DNA of 64,000 nt from Procambarus clarkii (GCF_040958095.1 NC_091173.1:15749530-15813529); one strand, 5' to 3'; positions 20,476 through 33,078 are shown, numbered from the stretch's first letter. The notes: generated from the letters alone by a model not told the origin. Made by a program: numbers and translations.

Positions 20476-21007
20476 GTGGGGGAGTTGACGGTATGATGGT
20501 GGGGAAGTTGACGGTATGATGGTGGGGGAGTTGACGGTATGATGGTGGGGGAGTTGACGGTATGATGGTGGGGGAGTTGACGGTATGATGGTGGGGGAGT
20601 TGACGGTATGATGGTGGGGAAGTTGACGGTATGATGGTGGGGGAGTTGACGGTATGATGGTGGGGGAGTTGACGGTATGATGGTGGGGGAGTTGACGGTA
20701 TGATGGTGGGGGAGTTGACGGTATGATGGTGGGGGAGTTGACGGTATGATGGTGGGGGAGTTGACGGTATGATGGTGGGGGAGTTGACGGTATGATGGTG
20801 GGGGAGTTGACGGTATGATGGTGGGGGAGTTGACGGTATGATGGTGGGGGAGTTGACGGTATGATGGTGGGGGAGTTGACGGTATGATGGTGGGGGAGTT
20901 GACGGTATGATGGTGGGGGAGTTGACGGTATGATGGTGGGGGAGTTGACGGTATGATGGTGGGGGAGTTGACGGTATGATGGTGGGGGAGTTGACGGTAT
21001 GATGGTG
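20476..21007. repeat. 23-bp minisatellite, about 23 copies
   Basis: Unit contains GTTGACGGTATGATGGTGGG. Nearly invariant; two units have GGGGAA instead of GGGGGA. All three minus-strand frames are open because 23 is not a multiple of 3 and no phase makes a stop; not coding. Confidence 0.97.
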
Positions 21008-21899
21008 GTGAGATGACACCTTCCACTCTCCCACAAGAGCCAAAAGGTTCACAGAGTGTAAGTCAACATGCGACATAATATTGCCACACCTGCCCCCCAC
21101 ACCTACCCGCCACACCTGCCCGCCACACCTGCGGCCACCAACTACACCCGACGTTAACAGCGTTATTAGTGGGAAGGAACGGCATAAAGCGCCCAAATTT
21201 ACATGTAGGAGGGTGAAGTGATAAAAAGGTGCGGACGTTGAGGATGGCGGTGGAGCCAGAGACGGCCACTAGGGGCCAGAGACGGCCACTAGGGGCCAGA
21301 GACGGCCACTAGGGACCTGGGAGGCAAATATGAGGAAGGTGAGGTGTTTGTGGTCCATACATCCGCCTCCGCTACCCGCCCACTCACACAACACACACGC
21401 TGTTTGCTAGTGTAGTTTGTCATACTCGGCCCTCGTTCCTCCCTCACTTCCACAACGTTTGAGAAGTGGGAGATTTTGACTAGTCCCCCCTCCATGTTAA
21501 GACTGGAGGGGGGACTGCTGTAGTGTGGAGGTATACTCCGGGATGACCATCATACTAAACAGTATGATGGACAGCATACTATTTAGGCATGTTATGCGCG
21601 GTATGCCACACCACGGTCAGCACGGTGAGCATGGGAACATGTGCAGCGCGGGAAGCGGGGCTGAAGCACCTCGCTATATTTAAGAGGATTTTACATATTT
21701 TATGTTTTCGTAGTACTTGTATCTTGCTTGTGGTTGTGTGTTGTGATGGTGGTGTTTGTGGGGGAGTGTTGCACCGTAGCTGTCTGGCTCCTGCCGCCTA
21801 GTTACACCCTCCATATATGACTACACTTTACAAGTGATGTGGCACTAACATCTAAAGTATTGAGTACTCGGAGGGGTACCCGGCGGTGCCCGGGATAGT
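21008..21899. other. No gene; small repeats and hairpins
   Basis: 21088-21133: about four copies of CCGCCACACCTGCCC-type unit. 21255-21314: three copies of a 20-bp unit (GAGACGGCCACTAGGGGCCA). 21482-21494 and 21504-21516: perfect 13-bp arms (AGTCCCCCCTCCA). 21549-21570: CATCATACT/AGTATGATG hairpin. No exon supported. Confidence 0.6.
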
Positions 21900-22280
21900 G
21901 TGTGTCTTCCCCGTTCCCTATTCCACTCCTCTTCTTTTCTCCTCTCCCTACATCCCCCCTCTTCCATTCAAACATTCCTCTTCTTCTCCTCTGCCCCCAT
22001 CTCCTCTCCTCCCCCACCCCTAGTGTCCCTCTCATCCCCCCTTGTCCCCACCCTCCCTTTCTTCCCTCAAACCTCGAACAGAAAAACATTTTCATTTATG
22101 TATATGGAGAGAATACCCTTCCTCTTTCTACCTTTTCTCCCTCTTAACACTTTATTCAATCTCCCTTTTCATCCCCCCCCCCTATTCCCTGTCCACTTGC
22201 TTTCCAAGTCGTTCCTTCCCTCATTACCCCCCCCCCCCCTCACTTTCCCAACTCTATTGTGTCCCTACTCTTCCTCTTTC
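21900..22280. other. Pyrimidine-rich tract
   Basis: Long C/T-rich stretch on the plus strand with C-runs, interrupted at 22063-22110 by a dispersed-repeat copy. Frames here are compositional artefacts. Confidence 0.7.
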
Positions 22281-23440
22281 TCAGAAAATATACTAAAAAG
22301 CATTGAAATAACTGCTTGGGGTCTCTCAGAAAATATCTTATTACGATCACTGAAAAGTCTAGGGAAATAGCACCAAACATATCACACGTAATTTTATAAA
22401 GTTGCAGAGATCTAAATAAATGCAAATATTTATTAAAGCATTTTACCTAGGCCTACCCCGACCAGCCCATGTCCGTCCCGTACCCCAGACCATTTCCCTG
22501 CAAAGTTGGATGAGGCTAGCCCCAAGTGGATTGCGGCTGCCTTCAACTTTGGACAAACAGACATTCTCACTTATACGGTGCCCAGTTAGACCCTATACCC
22601 AGGCCTCTCCGACACGCCCTCACAGGTCTCCCCCTAAACCCCCCTCCCCCTGCACACACAAATCCTCCCCATCCCTTGCAACATATTGCAACATATACAC
22701 TCCCCCCCTCACCCTAGTTCCACACCTTGACAGTCATCTGTCATCACTGTAACCATTATCACAGCACACTGTCTCTATCACTGTAAATGACCCGGACCAC
22801 ACTCTGAGGCCCCATAACTAAACCAGTCACCATGTAGACGTGTGTGAGTCTACTGGCCTCAGGCCAGTACTCACCTCAACCTTCAACCTTCAACACACAA
22901 GGAAACAGACAGACATTCTCTTTTATAGATAAATGGGAAGCCCATCGGTGCCCGGGTCCTGTCATCTCCCATCCAAACTTACAGGTCTTCCTCCCCCACA
23001 CCACACTTCTCCGTCTCCACCCTCCCCACCCCCATCACCCCCCCCCCCCCCTTCACCCGTCGCCCTTCCAGTCTTCCCCTCTCTCTCTCCCCCCCCTCTA
23101 CCCACCTCCTTCTCAGCACTTCCATCCCATCTCCCTCCATCTTCCCACTGTAGTCACTTTCCCTACACTCTCCCTCCATCCTGCAACTAAATGGATGCCT
23201 CATGAATGTAAACCCGTCATGTTATGCAAAACCTAGAGTCTATGGACTTTGCACCGAATATTTCACATCCGCAGACTTCGTGAAGGCAGTGTGCCGACCC
23301 TCCCCCCCCCCCCTCATTATGTCACTCCAGTTAAAATCACCCATTAATCCTGCAAAGTTTAATGAGTCAAGCCCCAAGCGTCTGGTCTCCAACCTCGAAC
23401 AGACAAGACAGATATTCTCTCTTATACAGATTTTTGGATT
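22063..23440 (+). repeat. Four copies of one dispersed repeat in C-rich sequence
   Basis: Copies near 22063-22110, 22495-22600, 22860-22985 and 23340-23440 share AACCTCGAACAGA, (A/G)ACA(G/T)ACATTCTC, TTATA, and, when complete, a preceding GCAAAGTT...GAGGCTAGCCCCAAG segment. All are in the same orientation. Two further copies lie at 61625-61735 and 62365-62440. Not classified; no coding frame. Confidence 0.65.
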
Positions 23441-24469
23441 GTATATCCGTTCGAAGCATGATATTGATACTTGAATTGTGAGGGTCGTTTGTGACTGTCA
23501 AGGATACGACTGTCATCACACCGGAATAGCCTGGACACAGAGAGGAACGACTCCACGTCGTTCTACGTCGACTCCACGTTCCACACGGTGTTGGCTGGGC
23601 TCCCTGCATCGTTTGCGTAAGGTTGGTGTTGACTGTTATTAAGTATGATCCTCCCTTGATGTCCATTAGGAAGAAAGAAGATCCAAGGGAGTTACTGTCG
23701 ACGTTATTGTTTTCAATTTGTTATTTTATCTAAATTTCTGTACCACTGCTATTTTATATTTTATATTTTCATGAATTAGTTTTCGTGATCTATATTAGGT
23801 GGATCTCAGCTCTGCAACACCTGCAAATTCATTGCCTACCACCTTATGGGTTCTCACTCTCACCCCACATCAACTGCAGGAAAATGCCAACTCTGAGTGC
23901 ATACGCGGCAGTGCCAAGTCGTCCTCCGACCTGGGCAGACCGTTCTGATTGGCCCACTTATTACAGAAAATGCTCTTGTGCTGAGTCTAACACAAAGAGG
24001 AACTATGCCTCTTGTCTAAGATTAGCTGATGTATCGGTATCTTGATAACATATGAGACTACAATTGGGAAATACTAGGAGGTAATATAAGTCTTAAGACT
24101 CCAAAAGTCTTCAATGTTTATCATTAAGGAATATGAGTTATGAGTCTCATTAAGGAGTAGTGCTTGGAGCACTACTGAACTAGGGCAGTCTTGCGTCACC
24201 CAACTATCTTCTCCATGCAACTCGGTCTTAGTGTTGCATGTAATAAGCTTTTCCTTGCAACTTGCTCTTGTTGAAGCACATAACTTACTCCTCCTTGCAC
24301 CTGGTGTATGCTGACACCACATAATTCAGCCCATCCTCCTGCTTTGAAAGTTAACGATGAGGACCATAGTACATATCCCGACGTACAACGAAATTAGAAA
24401 ATAGAAATCAGCACTATTAAGTTGGACAAACTGGAAAACTATTTTGTACTTATGTCAGAAAGACAAACT
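23441..24469. other. No gene supported
   Basis: A 86-codon plus-strand frame (23785-24045) has no known motif. In another frame the same DNA reads CNTCKFIAYHLMGSHSHP, a C-x2-C-x(6)-H-x(4)-H spacing that could be a decayed zinc-binding retroelement segment; weak. Rest unremarkable. Confidence 0.35.
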
Positions 24470-24692
24470 AACCTAACCTAACCTTCCTAGGCCTTATACA
24501 AGATATCTGAGGCCTAATACAGTACATATGTGTACTATACTAGGCCTAGAAATATTTAAGTTTGTTTTTTAGCTTCATTTTTCCCTACTCTATAATGTGA
24601 ATAGTACAAAGTTCTACTATTTAATGGCTTAGACCGGCAATCTTTGTACTATGGAGCACATACTTACAAAAACTGCCGTCTAAACAGGAAAA
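24470..24692. repeat. Dispersed repeat, opposite-orientation partner of 49489-49711
   Basis: Contains CTAACCTAACCTTCCTAGGC, TACATATGTGTACTATACTA, GGCCTAGAAATATTTAAG, TTTGTACTATGGAGCACATA and TCTAAACAGG in this order. The reverse order and complement are found at 49489-49711. About 220 bp, non-coding, with an internal palindromic core around ACATATGT. Confidence 0.75.
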
Positions 24693-24837
24693 TGGGTTGC
24701 ATAATTAACTGCTGGCAACTTGCTTGTTGCAAAACAGAATTAATTCCTCCTTGCCTTGAGTGCTTATTGCCCCACACACAACCTCTTGGAGCCAGCAAGA
24801 CGCAGAACAGCAAGCGGAGCATGAAGAGGCATTTGTC

Positions 24838-24975
24838 GCCTCACCCACCTGCCTCACCCACCTGTCTCACCCACCTGCCTCACCCACCTGTCTCACCCAC
24901 CTGTCTCACCCACCTGCCTCACCCACCTGCCTCACCCACCTGCCTCACCCACCTGCCTCACCCACCTGCCTCATC
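24838..24975. repeat. 13-bp minisatellite, about 10 copies
   Basis: Unit CTCACCCACCTG(C/T)C; encoded Leu/Pro/His frames are artefacts. Confidence 0.93.
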
Positions 24976-25089
24976 CTCCTGGGCTTCCCACCTGCCTCCA
25001 CCCACGAAAAAAAACTGGACTCTGATCTCGTGGGATAGTGGTGTACAAGAGAACCAGCCAGGAGACTGTGACAGCCAGTGTGATGACAA

Positions 25090-26365
25090 GATGATAGCAG
25101 GTGTTGTTGGTCCTGGGTAGCCTCTTGGACACTATAGACCCGGTGATAGCAGGTGTTGTTGGTCCTGGGTAGCCTCTTGGACACTATAGACCCGGTGATA
25201 GCAGGTGTTGTTGGTCCTGGGTAGCCTCTTGGACACTATAGACCCGGTGATAGCAGGTGTTGTTGGTCCTGGGTAGCCTCTTGGACACTATAGACCCGGT
25301 GATAGCAGGTGTTGTTGGTCCTGGGTAGCCTCTTAGACACTATAGACCCGGTGATAGCAGGTGTTGTTGGTCTTGGGCAGCCTCTTGGACACTATAGACC
25401 CGGTGATAGCAGCTGTTGTTGGTCCTGGGTAACCTCTTGGACACTATAGACCCGGTGATAGCAGGTGTTGTTGGTCCTGGGCAGCCTCTTGGACACTATA
25501 GACCCGGTGATAGCAGGTGTTGTTGGTCCTGGGTAGCCTCTTAGACACTATAGACCCGGTGATAGCAGGTGTTGTTGGTCTTGGGCAGCCTCTTGGACAC
25601 TATAGACCCGGTGATAGCAGCTGTTGTTGGTCCTGGGTAACCTCTTGGACACTATAGACCCGGTGATAGCAGGTGTTGTTGGTCCTGGGCAGCCTCTTGG
25701 ACACTATAGACCCGGTGATAGCAGGTGTTGTTGGTCCTGGGTAACCTCTTGGACACTATAGACCCGGTGATAGCAGGTGTTGTTGGTCCTGGGTAACCTC
25801 TTGGACACTATAGACCCGGTGATAGCAGCTGTTGTTGGTCCTGGGTAACCTCTTGGACACTATAGACCCGGTGATAGCAGGTGTTGTTGGTCCTGGGCAG
25901 CCTCTTGGACACTATAGACCCGGTGATAGCAGGTGTTGTTGGTCCTGGGTAACCTCTTGGACACTATAGACCCGGTGATAGCAGGTGTTGTTGGTCCTGG
26001 GTAACCTCTTGGACACTATAGACCCGGTGATAGCAGGTGTTGTTGGTCCTGGGCAGCCTCTTGGACACTATAGACCCGGTGATAGCAGCTGTTGTTGGTC
26101 CTGGGTAACCTCTTGGACACTATAGACCCGGTGATAGCAGGTGTTGTTGGTCCTGGGTAACCTCTTGGACACTATAGACCCGGTGATAGCAGGTGTTGTT
26201 GGTCCTGGGTAACCTCTTGGACACTATAGACCCGGTGATAGCAGGTGTTGTTGGTCCTGGGTAACCTCTTGGACACTATAGACCCGGTGATAGCAGGTGT
26301 TGTTGGTCCTGGGTAGCCTCTTGGACACTATAGACCCGGTGATAGCAGGTGTTGTTGGTCCTGGA
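25090..26365. repeat. 52-bp minisatellite, 24 copies plus partial
   Basis: Unit GGTGATAGCAGGTGTTGTTG, GTCCTGGGTAGCCTCTTGGA, CACTATAGACCC. Variable sites are GGTAG/GGCAG/GGTAA, AGGTG/AGCTG, TTGGAC/TTAGAC and GTCCTG/GTCTTG. The block from about 25298 to 25449 (TTAGAC unit, GTCTTG unit, AGCTG unit) recurs from about 25506, showing multi-unit duplication. Confidence 0.97.
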
Positions 26366-27514
26366 CACCAACAAATAAATAGAACACAACATATTCATCG
26401 CGCCTCTGAACAGTCATCACCGGATCTTCACCAAAAAGTGATGTTCACTGGTCATCAATACACTACAATTAGACAGTTAAAGTCAATAACCATAATTGCG
26501 GCTGGTAACAAGATAAATATCAAGCTATCCTCTCCACACTAAAATGTGATAACCAGATACTAACCCTAAACAGCACTTGTCTCTCCTCACTACATAGCGA
26601 CAGAAATGATTGCGCGGTGAGAACTCCCACGTTCCCACTCTTGCCACTCTCATCCAGTGTTGTGACTTCTCACTAATGTCTGGGTCATCACAACAACTTA
26701 CACAGTCTTACTCAGCTCAGGAAGACCTGCCTGTGATCCCGGCTGACTCCTGACCAAGCTGACCATGCCGCCCTGCCCTCCCTCAGATGACAACACTGCA
26801 GCTGCCCCTCGACCATGGTAAAACACAACACACATTCTGCACCCACTAATGTTTGAGAAGATCCCTCGCTCGCCGGCTTGAACTTTACTGTACTTCCCGC
26901 CAAACACACACCGAAACTACGACGTTGGTACAACGTTCGAACAAGTTTTAACACCTCCTAACCAGTTATAACAACCAATATAGCAAGTTGTAACAACATT
27001 CTAATACGTCATAAACACGTTAAGCGAAGATATAACAACTTTATTACAAGTTGTAACAAGCGGAAAACAGAGACAGGTTACGGTTTGTGTTTCCAGGGTT
27101 ACAACCAAACAAAAATATATTAGACAAATTGCATTAGTTTAAAAAATCGCCTCGTATATTATTTGCTAATGTACCTCTGATAATTTACAGTGTGTGTGGA
27201 CATGTTTTCCAAGGGCGAGTATTGAAGGCCTCGCAGATATAATACGAGAAAAACCCACCCTCTCTGAATAATAAATGACACATAAAAGGCTTTAAAACAT
27301 GCAAGAGATCGACATTTATACAAAAACCTCAAACAAGGGGAGCAATCCAGTGCTGAGCAAACTAGGTGAACAAGTGAACTTTAAGGTTGGCGCCTCCGGG
27401 CCAGCGTTAAGTAATTATAATCTGGTAATTAGGAGGTGGACGTGTTGACTAATTCTCGTGTGACCTTTAGACCACAGCTGTAGGTGTTGTTCTTTCTCGT
27501 TGATGAGGACATTT
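26366..27514. other. No gene seen
   Basis: No domain or RNA recognised. 26930-27060 has several diverged copies of an ACAAGTTGTAACAA-type motif. Frames near 26700-26950 show no recognisable motif. Confidence 0.45.
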
Positions 27515-28380
27515 ACTTGAGTAAGAAGACCCAGGGTGAGTACCTGTGTTTGTGCACCCTGTAACACTTGAGTAAGATGACCCAGGGTGAGTACCTGTGT
27601 TTGTGCACCCTGTAACACTTGAGTAAGAAGACCCAGGGTGAGTACCTGTGTTTGTGCACCCTGTAACACTTGAGTAAGAAGACCCAGGGTGAGTACCTGT
27701 GTTTGTGCACCCTGTAACACTTGAGTAAGATGACCCAGGGTGAGTACCTGTGTTTGTGCACCCTGTAACACTTGAGTAAGAAGACCCAGGGTGAGTACCT
27801 GTGTTTGTGCATCCTGTAACACTTGAGTAAGATGACCCAGGGTGAGTACCTGTGTTTGTGCACCATGTAACACATGAGTAAGAAGACCCAGGGTGAGCAC
27901 CTGTGTTTGTGCACCCTGTAACACTTGAGTAAGAAGACCCAGGGTGAGTACCTGTGTTTGTGCATCATGTAACACTTGAGTAAGAAGACCCAGGGTGAGT
28001 ACCTGTGTTTGTGCGCCCTGTAACACATGAGTAAGAAGACCCAGGGTGAGTACCTGTGTTTGTGCATCATGTAACACATGAGTAAGAAGACCCAGGGTGA
28101 GTACCTGTGTTTGTGCATCATGTAACACTTGAGTAAGAAGACCCAGGGTGAGTACCTGTGTTTGTGCATCATGTAACACTTGAGTAAGAAGACCAAGGGT
28201 GAGTACCTGTGTTTGTTCCACCCTGTAACACTTGAGTTATAAGACCCAGGGTGAGTACCTGTGTTTGTGCGCCCTGTAACACTTGAGTAATAAGACCCAG
28301 GGTGAGTACCTGTGTTTGTGCGCCCTGTAACACTTGAGTAAGAAGACCCAGGGTGAGTACCTGTGTTTGTGCACCCTGTC
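27515..28380. repeat. 51-bp minisatellite, 17 copies
   Basis: Unit ACTTGAGTAAGAAGACCCAG, GGTGAGTACCTGTGTTTGTG, CACCCTGTAAC. Variants GATGACCC, CATCATG, CGCCCTG. Because 51 is divisible by three, frames stay open on the minus strand (QTQVLTLGLLTQVLQGA repeat), but there is no start context or flanking exon. Each unit contains a strong 5' splice-site consensus, CAGGGTGAGT. Confidence 0.97.
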
Positions 28381-28394
28381 ACACACTAATTGCC

Positions 28395-28740
28395 TAGCTC
28401 TACTTGCCCGAGTTAAAGTCTGTTATGACTCTACACCTTCATTCTGTAGGTTATTTCACGGACACGTCAAAATACCAATCTTCGTTTACATTGTCAATTT
28501 ACCTGAGTATTTTGTATGCCGTGATTATGACTCACCCGTTTTTCTCCTCCATCGACTTGAGGTTTATTTCATTCAGTGCGCTCTCGCAGCTCATGCCTCT
28601 CATATACGGTACTAATCTGGTGGCATAGTTCTGGACTTTCACCAGTAACAATTAAAGCTGGAGGAGATCTACGCGCTCTACACAGCCTGTCTCACACATG
28701 TGATATATAATGTTCTCGATGATTCCTAGCTGTGAGGGCA
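28395..28740 (-). pseudogene. LINE C-terminal fragment, decayed
   Basis: Minus strand: ENIIYHMCETGCVERVDLLQ upstream, a stop, VQNYATRLVPYMRGMS, SALNEINLKSMEEKNG, then VIITAYKILR and NVNEDWYFDVSV with stops. Matches the order of the LINE at 9186-9476. Confidence 0.6.
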
Positions 28741-29196
28741 GTTCTTTTATTGGGCCAGGAGGCACATGCCGCTGACGTTGCCTAGTGTGTGTGTGTGTCT
28801 CACGGTACATGCTGGGTGCGACGTCTGCCAGCACGAGACCACTGTAGCCACGACTTCCTATACCAATGATACAGATTATCAAGGCCTTCCTGCACCTACT
28901 TTAGTCTTCCTCAGTGTTGATACATAATATTCGCATCATCTCTATCCCTTGCCTTCTCCTACTCCTTGTGTCTTGCTGTGAGGAGTAGCAGGCTTTCCCG
29001 TCCGTCTTCATAGCCAAGACGTGTAAGGAAAGCGTCGTTTCTTCCTTACTATACATATCAGGCCAGAAGCGTCATAATGGAACTTTATCATGTGCAGCCA
29101 AGATGAGAATTCCGACTTCTCTTCTGAGGTGCTGGCCACTGTACTTGATCACACACAAACAATATATCTCTGAAACATATGAGATCCTATAATAAA

Positions 29197-29199
<3 letters not shown>
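28741..29199. other. No gene recognised
   Basis: The minus-strand frame 28882-28652 begins upstream of the LINE fragment and carries no domain I know. Nothing else identified. Confidence 0.4.

Positions 29200-29282
<83 letters not shown>
29200..29282. repeat. (TA)n microsatellite
   Basis: About 80 bp, left border of a PLE-related block. Confidence 0.97.
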
Positions 29283-29286
<4 letters not shown>

Positions 29287-29343
29287 ACGATCACAAAAAC
29301 ACTGAGCCATATATGCGGAAAAACTCACATTTGAAACATAGAG

Positions 29344-29388
29344 AATGCTGAACGCGTTTTCGGCTCAATTCGCCTTCATCAGAGCATT
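29344..29388 (-). ncRNA. Hammerhead-ribozyme-like motif (PLE type)
   Basis: On the minus strand: stem I 5' AATGCT (29388-29383), core CTGATGA (29382-29376), an extra A, stem II GGC/GCC around a 7-base loop, core GAAA (29361-29358), minimal stem III ACGCGT (29357-29352), T, cleavage-site C (29350), and stem I 3' AGCATT (29349-29344), which pairs fully with the 5' strand. All invariant core positions of a type I hammerhead are present. The inserted A after A9 is unusual, but the plus hammerhead of CChMVd is reported to carry one at the same place. Very short stem III is the form described for hammerheads in Penelope-like elements. PLE coding sequence follows at 29533 on the other strand. Activity not shown. 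Confidence 0.75.
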
Positions 29389-29532
29389 TTAGAATGAAGA
29401 AGGAAACGTGGATGGCAGCCTTATATCCGCCAGGGAAGGTCACCTGACCACCGAGAAAATAAGAATAAAGACCTATTGACCTATATACAAGTAAAGAGAG
29501 TGAAGAGAGGGGGATGAAACCAGCGGAACCTC

Positions 29533-29862
29533 ATGTCCAGGTTGGCAGTGTTTTCCGGAATGTTTCTCAGAGCTCTGAGAGTTTGCAACCCGGAATATTT
29601 TAATAAAAAAATAACAAAAATATTTGAAAGTGGGAAGAAGCTAAAATACCCAAAATCGGTCTTGGATTTCGCGTTTAGTCAAACAAAAAAGACGTTCTAC
29701 AAACCAGCTCCAAAGTGTAAGCCAGAAATAAAAAGCTCATTGGTATTACCATATTCTGATGGACTAGTGAATCTTGTCCCAGACCTGAAAAAACTTAATA
29801 TTAACCCAGTGTTCAAAAATAATAATACAGTTAAGTATTATTTATATACATTAATATAGTTT
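29533..29862 (+). pseudogene. Penelope-like element RT C-terminal fragment
   Basis: About 108 codons: FSGMFLRALRVCNPEYFNK, KYPKSVLDFAFSQTKKTFY, LVLPYSDGLVNLVPDLKKL, NINPVFKNNNTVKYYL. The FLRALR...CxPE, YPK and LPY...L..L.PVFKN order is what I know from the region after the RT palm in PLEs. It ends just before another (TA)n tract. No GIY-YIG domain follows here. Confidence 0.65.
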
Positions 29863-29890
29863 CTTCCTTTATTGTCTGACACTGTCATAC

Positions 29891-29892
<2 letters not shown>

Positions 29893-29960
<68 letters not shown>
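29893..29960. repeat. (TA)n microsatellite
   Basis: Right border of the PLE fragment. Confidence 0.97.
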
Positions 29961-29964
<4 letters not shown>

Positions 29965-30779
29965 GAGAAGTAATATAAGTTTGTACTTTTTTATAAAATT
30001 ATTTCAAAACATATAGAGCTTTTACGAATACCTTACTTGATTTATAGACCCGATGATAGAATGACTTTCAAATAGAAAGTAATAATGTAAATCACTACGA
30101 TTACAATAAGAAAACAAAACTGATCTTTTTATGTTGATAAAAATTAAATTACTCAGAATTACTCCTATTGCAGACTAAGATCAATACACCAATCACTACC
30201 TCCTGTTATACCAAACTACAAAAGAACAATCAGTACTGTGCATTTAAGAATTCATAACACAAAAAACCACTGGATATTTTGTGTTAAGAATTCATAACAC
30301 AATAAAAGCATTGGATATTTCGGACAGAAAAAAATAAATATTGTTAACATTTTAAGATAAAATGATAAGGCATAAGTTGTATCTTCACTCTCAGAATATG
30401 TTATGAAAAGGGGGGCTAGTAATACCGTTATCTGTTATTATTAACTCTCCCTTCCTTTATCCGCGTGCTTCTCTTACACTCTTTCTCCTTCACATCTCTT
30501 CCTTTCTGCTCCTGAACCCCACGTTCCCTGCTACCTCCATTCCCCGCCCCTTATCCCCTCCATTCCATGCCCTCTACTTCATCTATCACCCCCCCCCCCT
30601 ACCTCCTCCACGCCACGCCCCCTTCCCCTCCTCCACGCCACGCCCCTCCCCCACCTCTCCGCCGCCTCCTTCACTGCCACTTGAGCCAGACCTCCTTGAC
30701 TCAAGAGCTCTCGTCCAACAACTCATGTCCGTAATTTCACTTAAACATGTTAGCTCGCGCCATTAGCTGGCTCGTTTAG
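29961..30779. other. No gene; short duplication and C-rich stretch
   Basis: 30245-30325 holds two copies of a roughly 50-bp segment (TTAAGAATTCATAACACAA, then GGATATTT). 30470-30690 is C/T-rich with CCACGCCACGCCCC duplications. Confidence 0.55.
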
Positions 30780-31960
30780 GGAGACAAGTCACTGTGGAAG
30801 AGGACCCGAGACGGGGGCCACTAGGACCCCTCAGGAACCTCGAGTGACCACGAAGACCCTTTACGGCCCATCAAGAGACCGAGAAGATCTTCAAAAGCGC
30901 CTCAGGACTCCTCGGAAGACTACGAAGAATCCTAAAATCCCAACAAGAATCTACGAAAACTCATCAGGAAGCTTTCAGAAAACGACAATTGACAGAACCT
31001 AAGACAAAAAAAATTAGAAGGACCACAAAGACCCTTTTTTCCATTGAGTCAATTCACAGCTCATGAAGAAGTTCCCAGGAGCCCTCAAACATCACGGACA
31101 CCCTCACCAAGACCACAAAGGCCACTCAAAGCCTTCAAGAGAGATGAAGAGCCTTCAGTATGCCTGTGGCCGCCAGAAGCCCTTATGACCCGCAAAAGAC
31201 CACAAAGGCTCCTTAGAGCCTCACAGGATCTTCGGAAACATCAGTACATAATTGAGCCCTTTAAGACTGTGGCACATTATGAGTCTTAAGAGCCCTTCGG
31301 GGTCCATTAGAACGTCTTGATGCTCGTTAGGTTGTTACAGGACTGTTTTGAACTCAAAAGCCCTTTGGATAATTGTGACTTCTTTCCAATCTTTCTGAAA
31401 CCTTCGGGAGCCTTCAGGTTACCCCAAGGCTTTCCAAGAAATTTTGAATCTTCAATACCTTTTTAGAACTTGAGCACCTTAAAGCTTTCTCAGAAACTCT
31501 TCCGGATGAACCATCAGAATCCCTCAGGACCCTTTATGACCCATCAGGGAAATTGACGATCTCATAGGACTCCTGAAGACACTTCGTGATATCCTTGGGC
31601 TTATCAAAGCCAATCAGAAGACTCAAGATTTCTTAGGTTCCTTATGGTCCATCACGACTTCTCAAGACTGCTAAGAATTTTTGAAGAGCTCCAGAATCCC
31701 TTGGCACATCCCGATCTCTCAGAAAGGGAACTTTTTTAAAACCTGTTAAGACTTTAATGGTCTATAAAATCTGCGGGACCCCTACCCCCCTTACAATCCC
31801 TTCAGGTTCCAGCAGAACTTCGTGGAACCCTTCAGAATCCTCTAAAATATTTTGGGACCACTCAAAGCTCTTCAGAACCTCTCAAACCCCTTCAGAGTTC
31901 CTGAGAACTTCCACAGCAGAACACCCGGAGACCAGGAGCACTCGTCCGCCAGAAGAATCA
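30780..31960. repeat. Very old, strongly diverged short-unit repeat tract
   Basis: Over about 1.1 kb, short phrases recur with constant variation: CCTTCAGG, CCTCAGGACCC, CTTTATGACCCATCAGG, TCAAGA, TTCAGAACCT, TCTCAGAAA, spaced about 10-25 bp. No unit is repeated exactly, so it looks like an ancient array after long decay. Open frames inside (for example 31044-31289) share this composition and are not supported as genes. Confidence 0.5.
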
Positions 31961-32048
31961 AGATGTACAGACACACTCTTATGACAAGAGGCTTCGTGAG
32001 GAGCAAGTCTTCTGGCAAGTGGGGGGAGGGGGGGGGGCGCCGTGGGCT

Positions 32049-32262
<214 letters not shown>

Positions 32263-32385
32263 TGTGTGTGCGTGTGCGGTGGAAGGAAGGGAGAGTTGAG
32301 AGTGAAGGGCGGAAAAAAGAAAGATGTGTATGTGTGGAGGAGTACTTTTAATGAGTAAATATATGTAAGTTGAAGCGAGTGTGTA

Positions 32386-32992
<607 letters not shown>

Positions 32993-33076
<84 letters not shown>
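32993..33076. repeat. (CT)n microsatellite
   Basis: About 84 bp. Confidence 0.97.

Positions 33077-33078
<2 letters not shown>

Noticed and set aside
25090-26365. CRISPR-like regular spacing of a 52-bp repeat
   Set aside because: There are no distinct spacers; whole units are repeated. The window is eukaryotic and no cas genes exist.
27415-28382. 268- and 289-codon minus-strand frames
   Set aside because: 51-bp array, a multiple of three, so frames stay open by arithmetic.
28652-28882. Host exon with GPIKELPSQLGIIENIIY
   Set aside because: The frame merges into a LINE C-terminus downstream and has no splice signals I could support.
31044-31984. Plus-strand frames of 75-81 codons
   Set aside because: They share the phrase-like composition of the surrounding ghost repeat and lack any domain.
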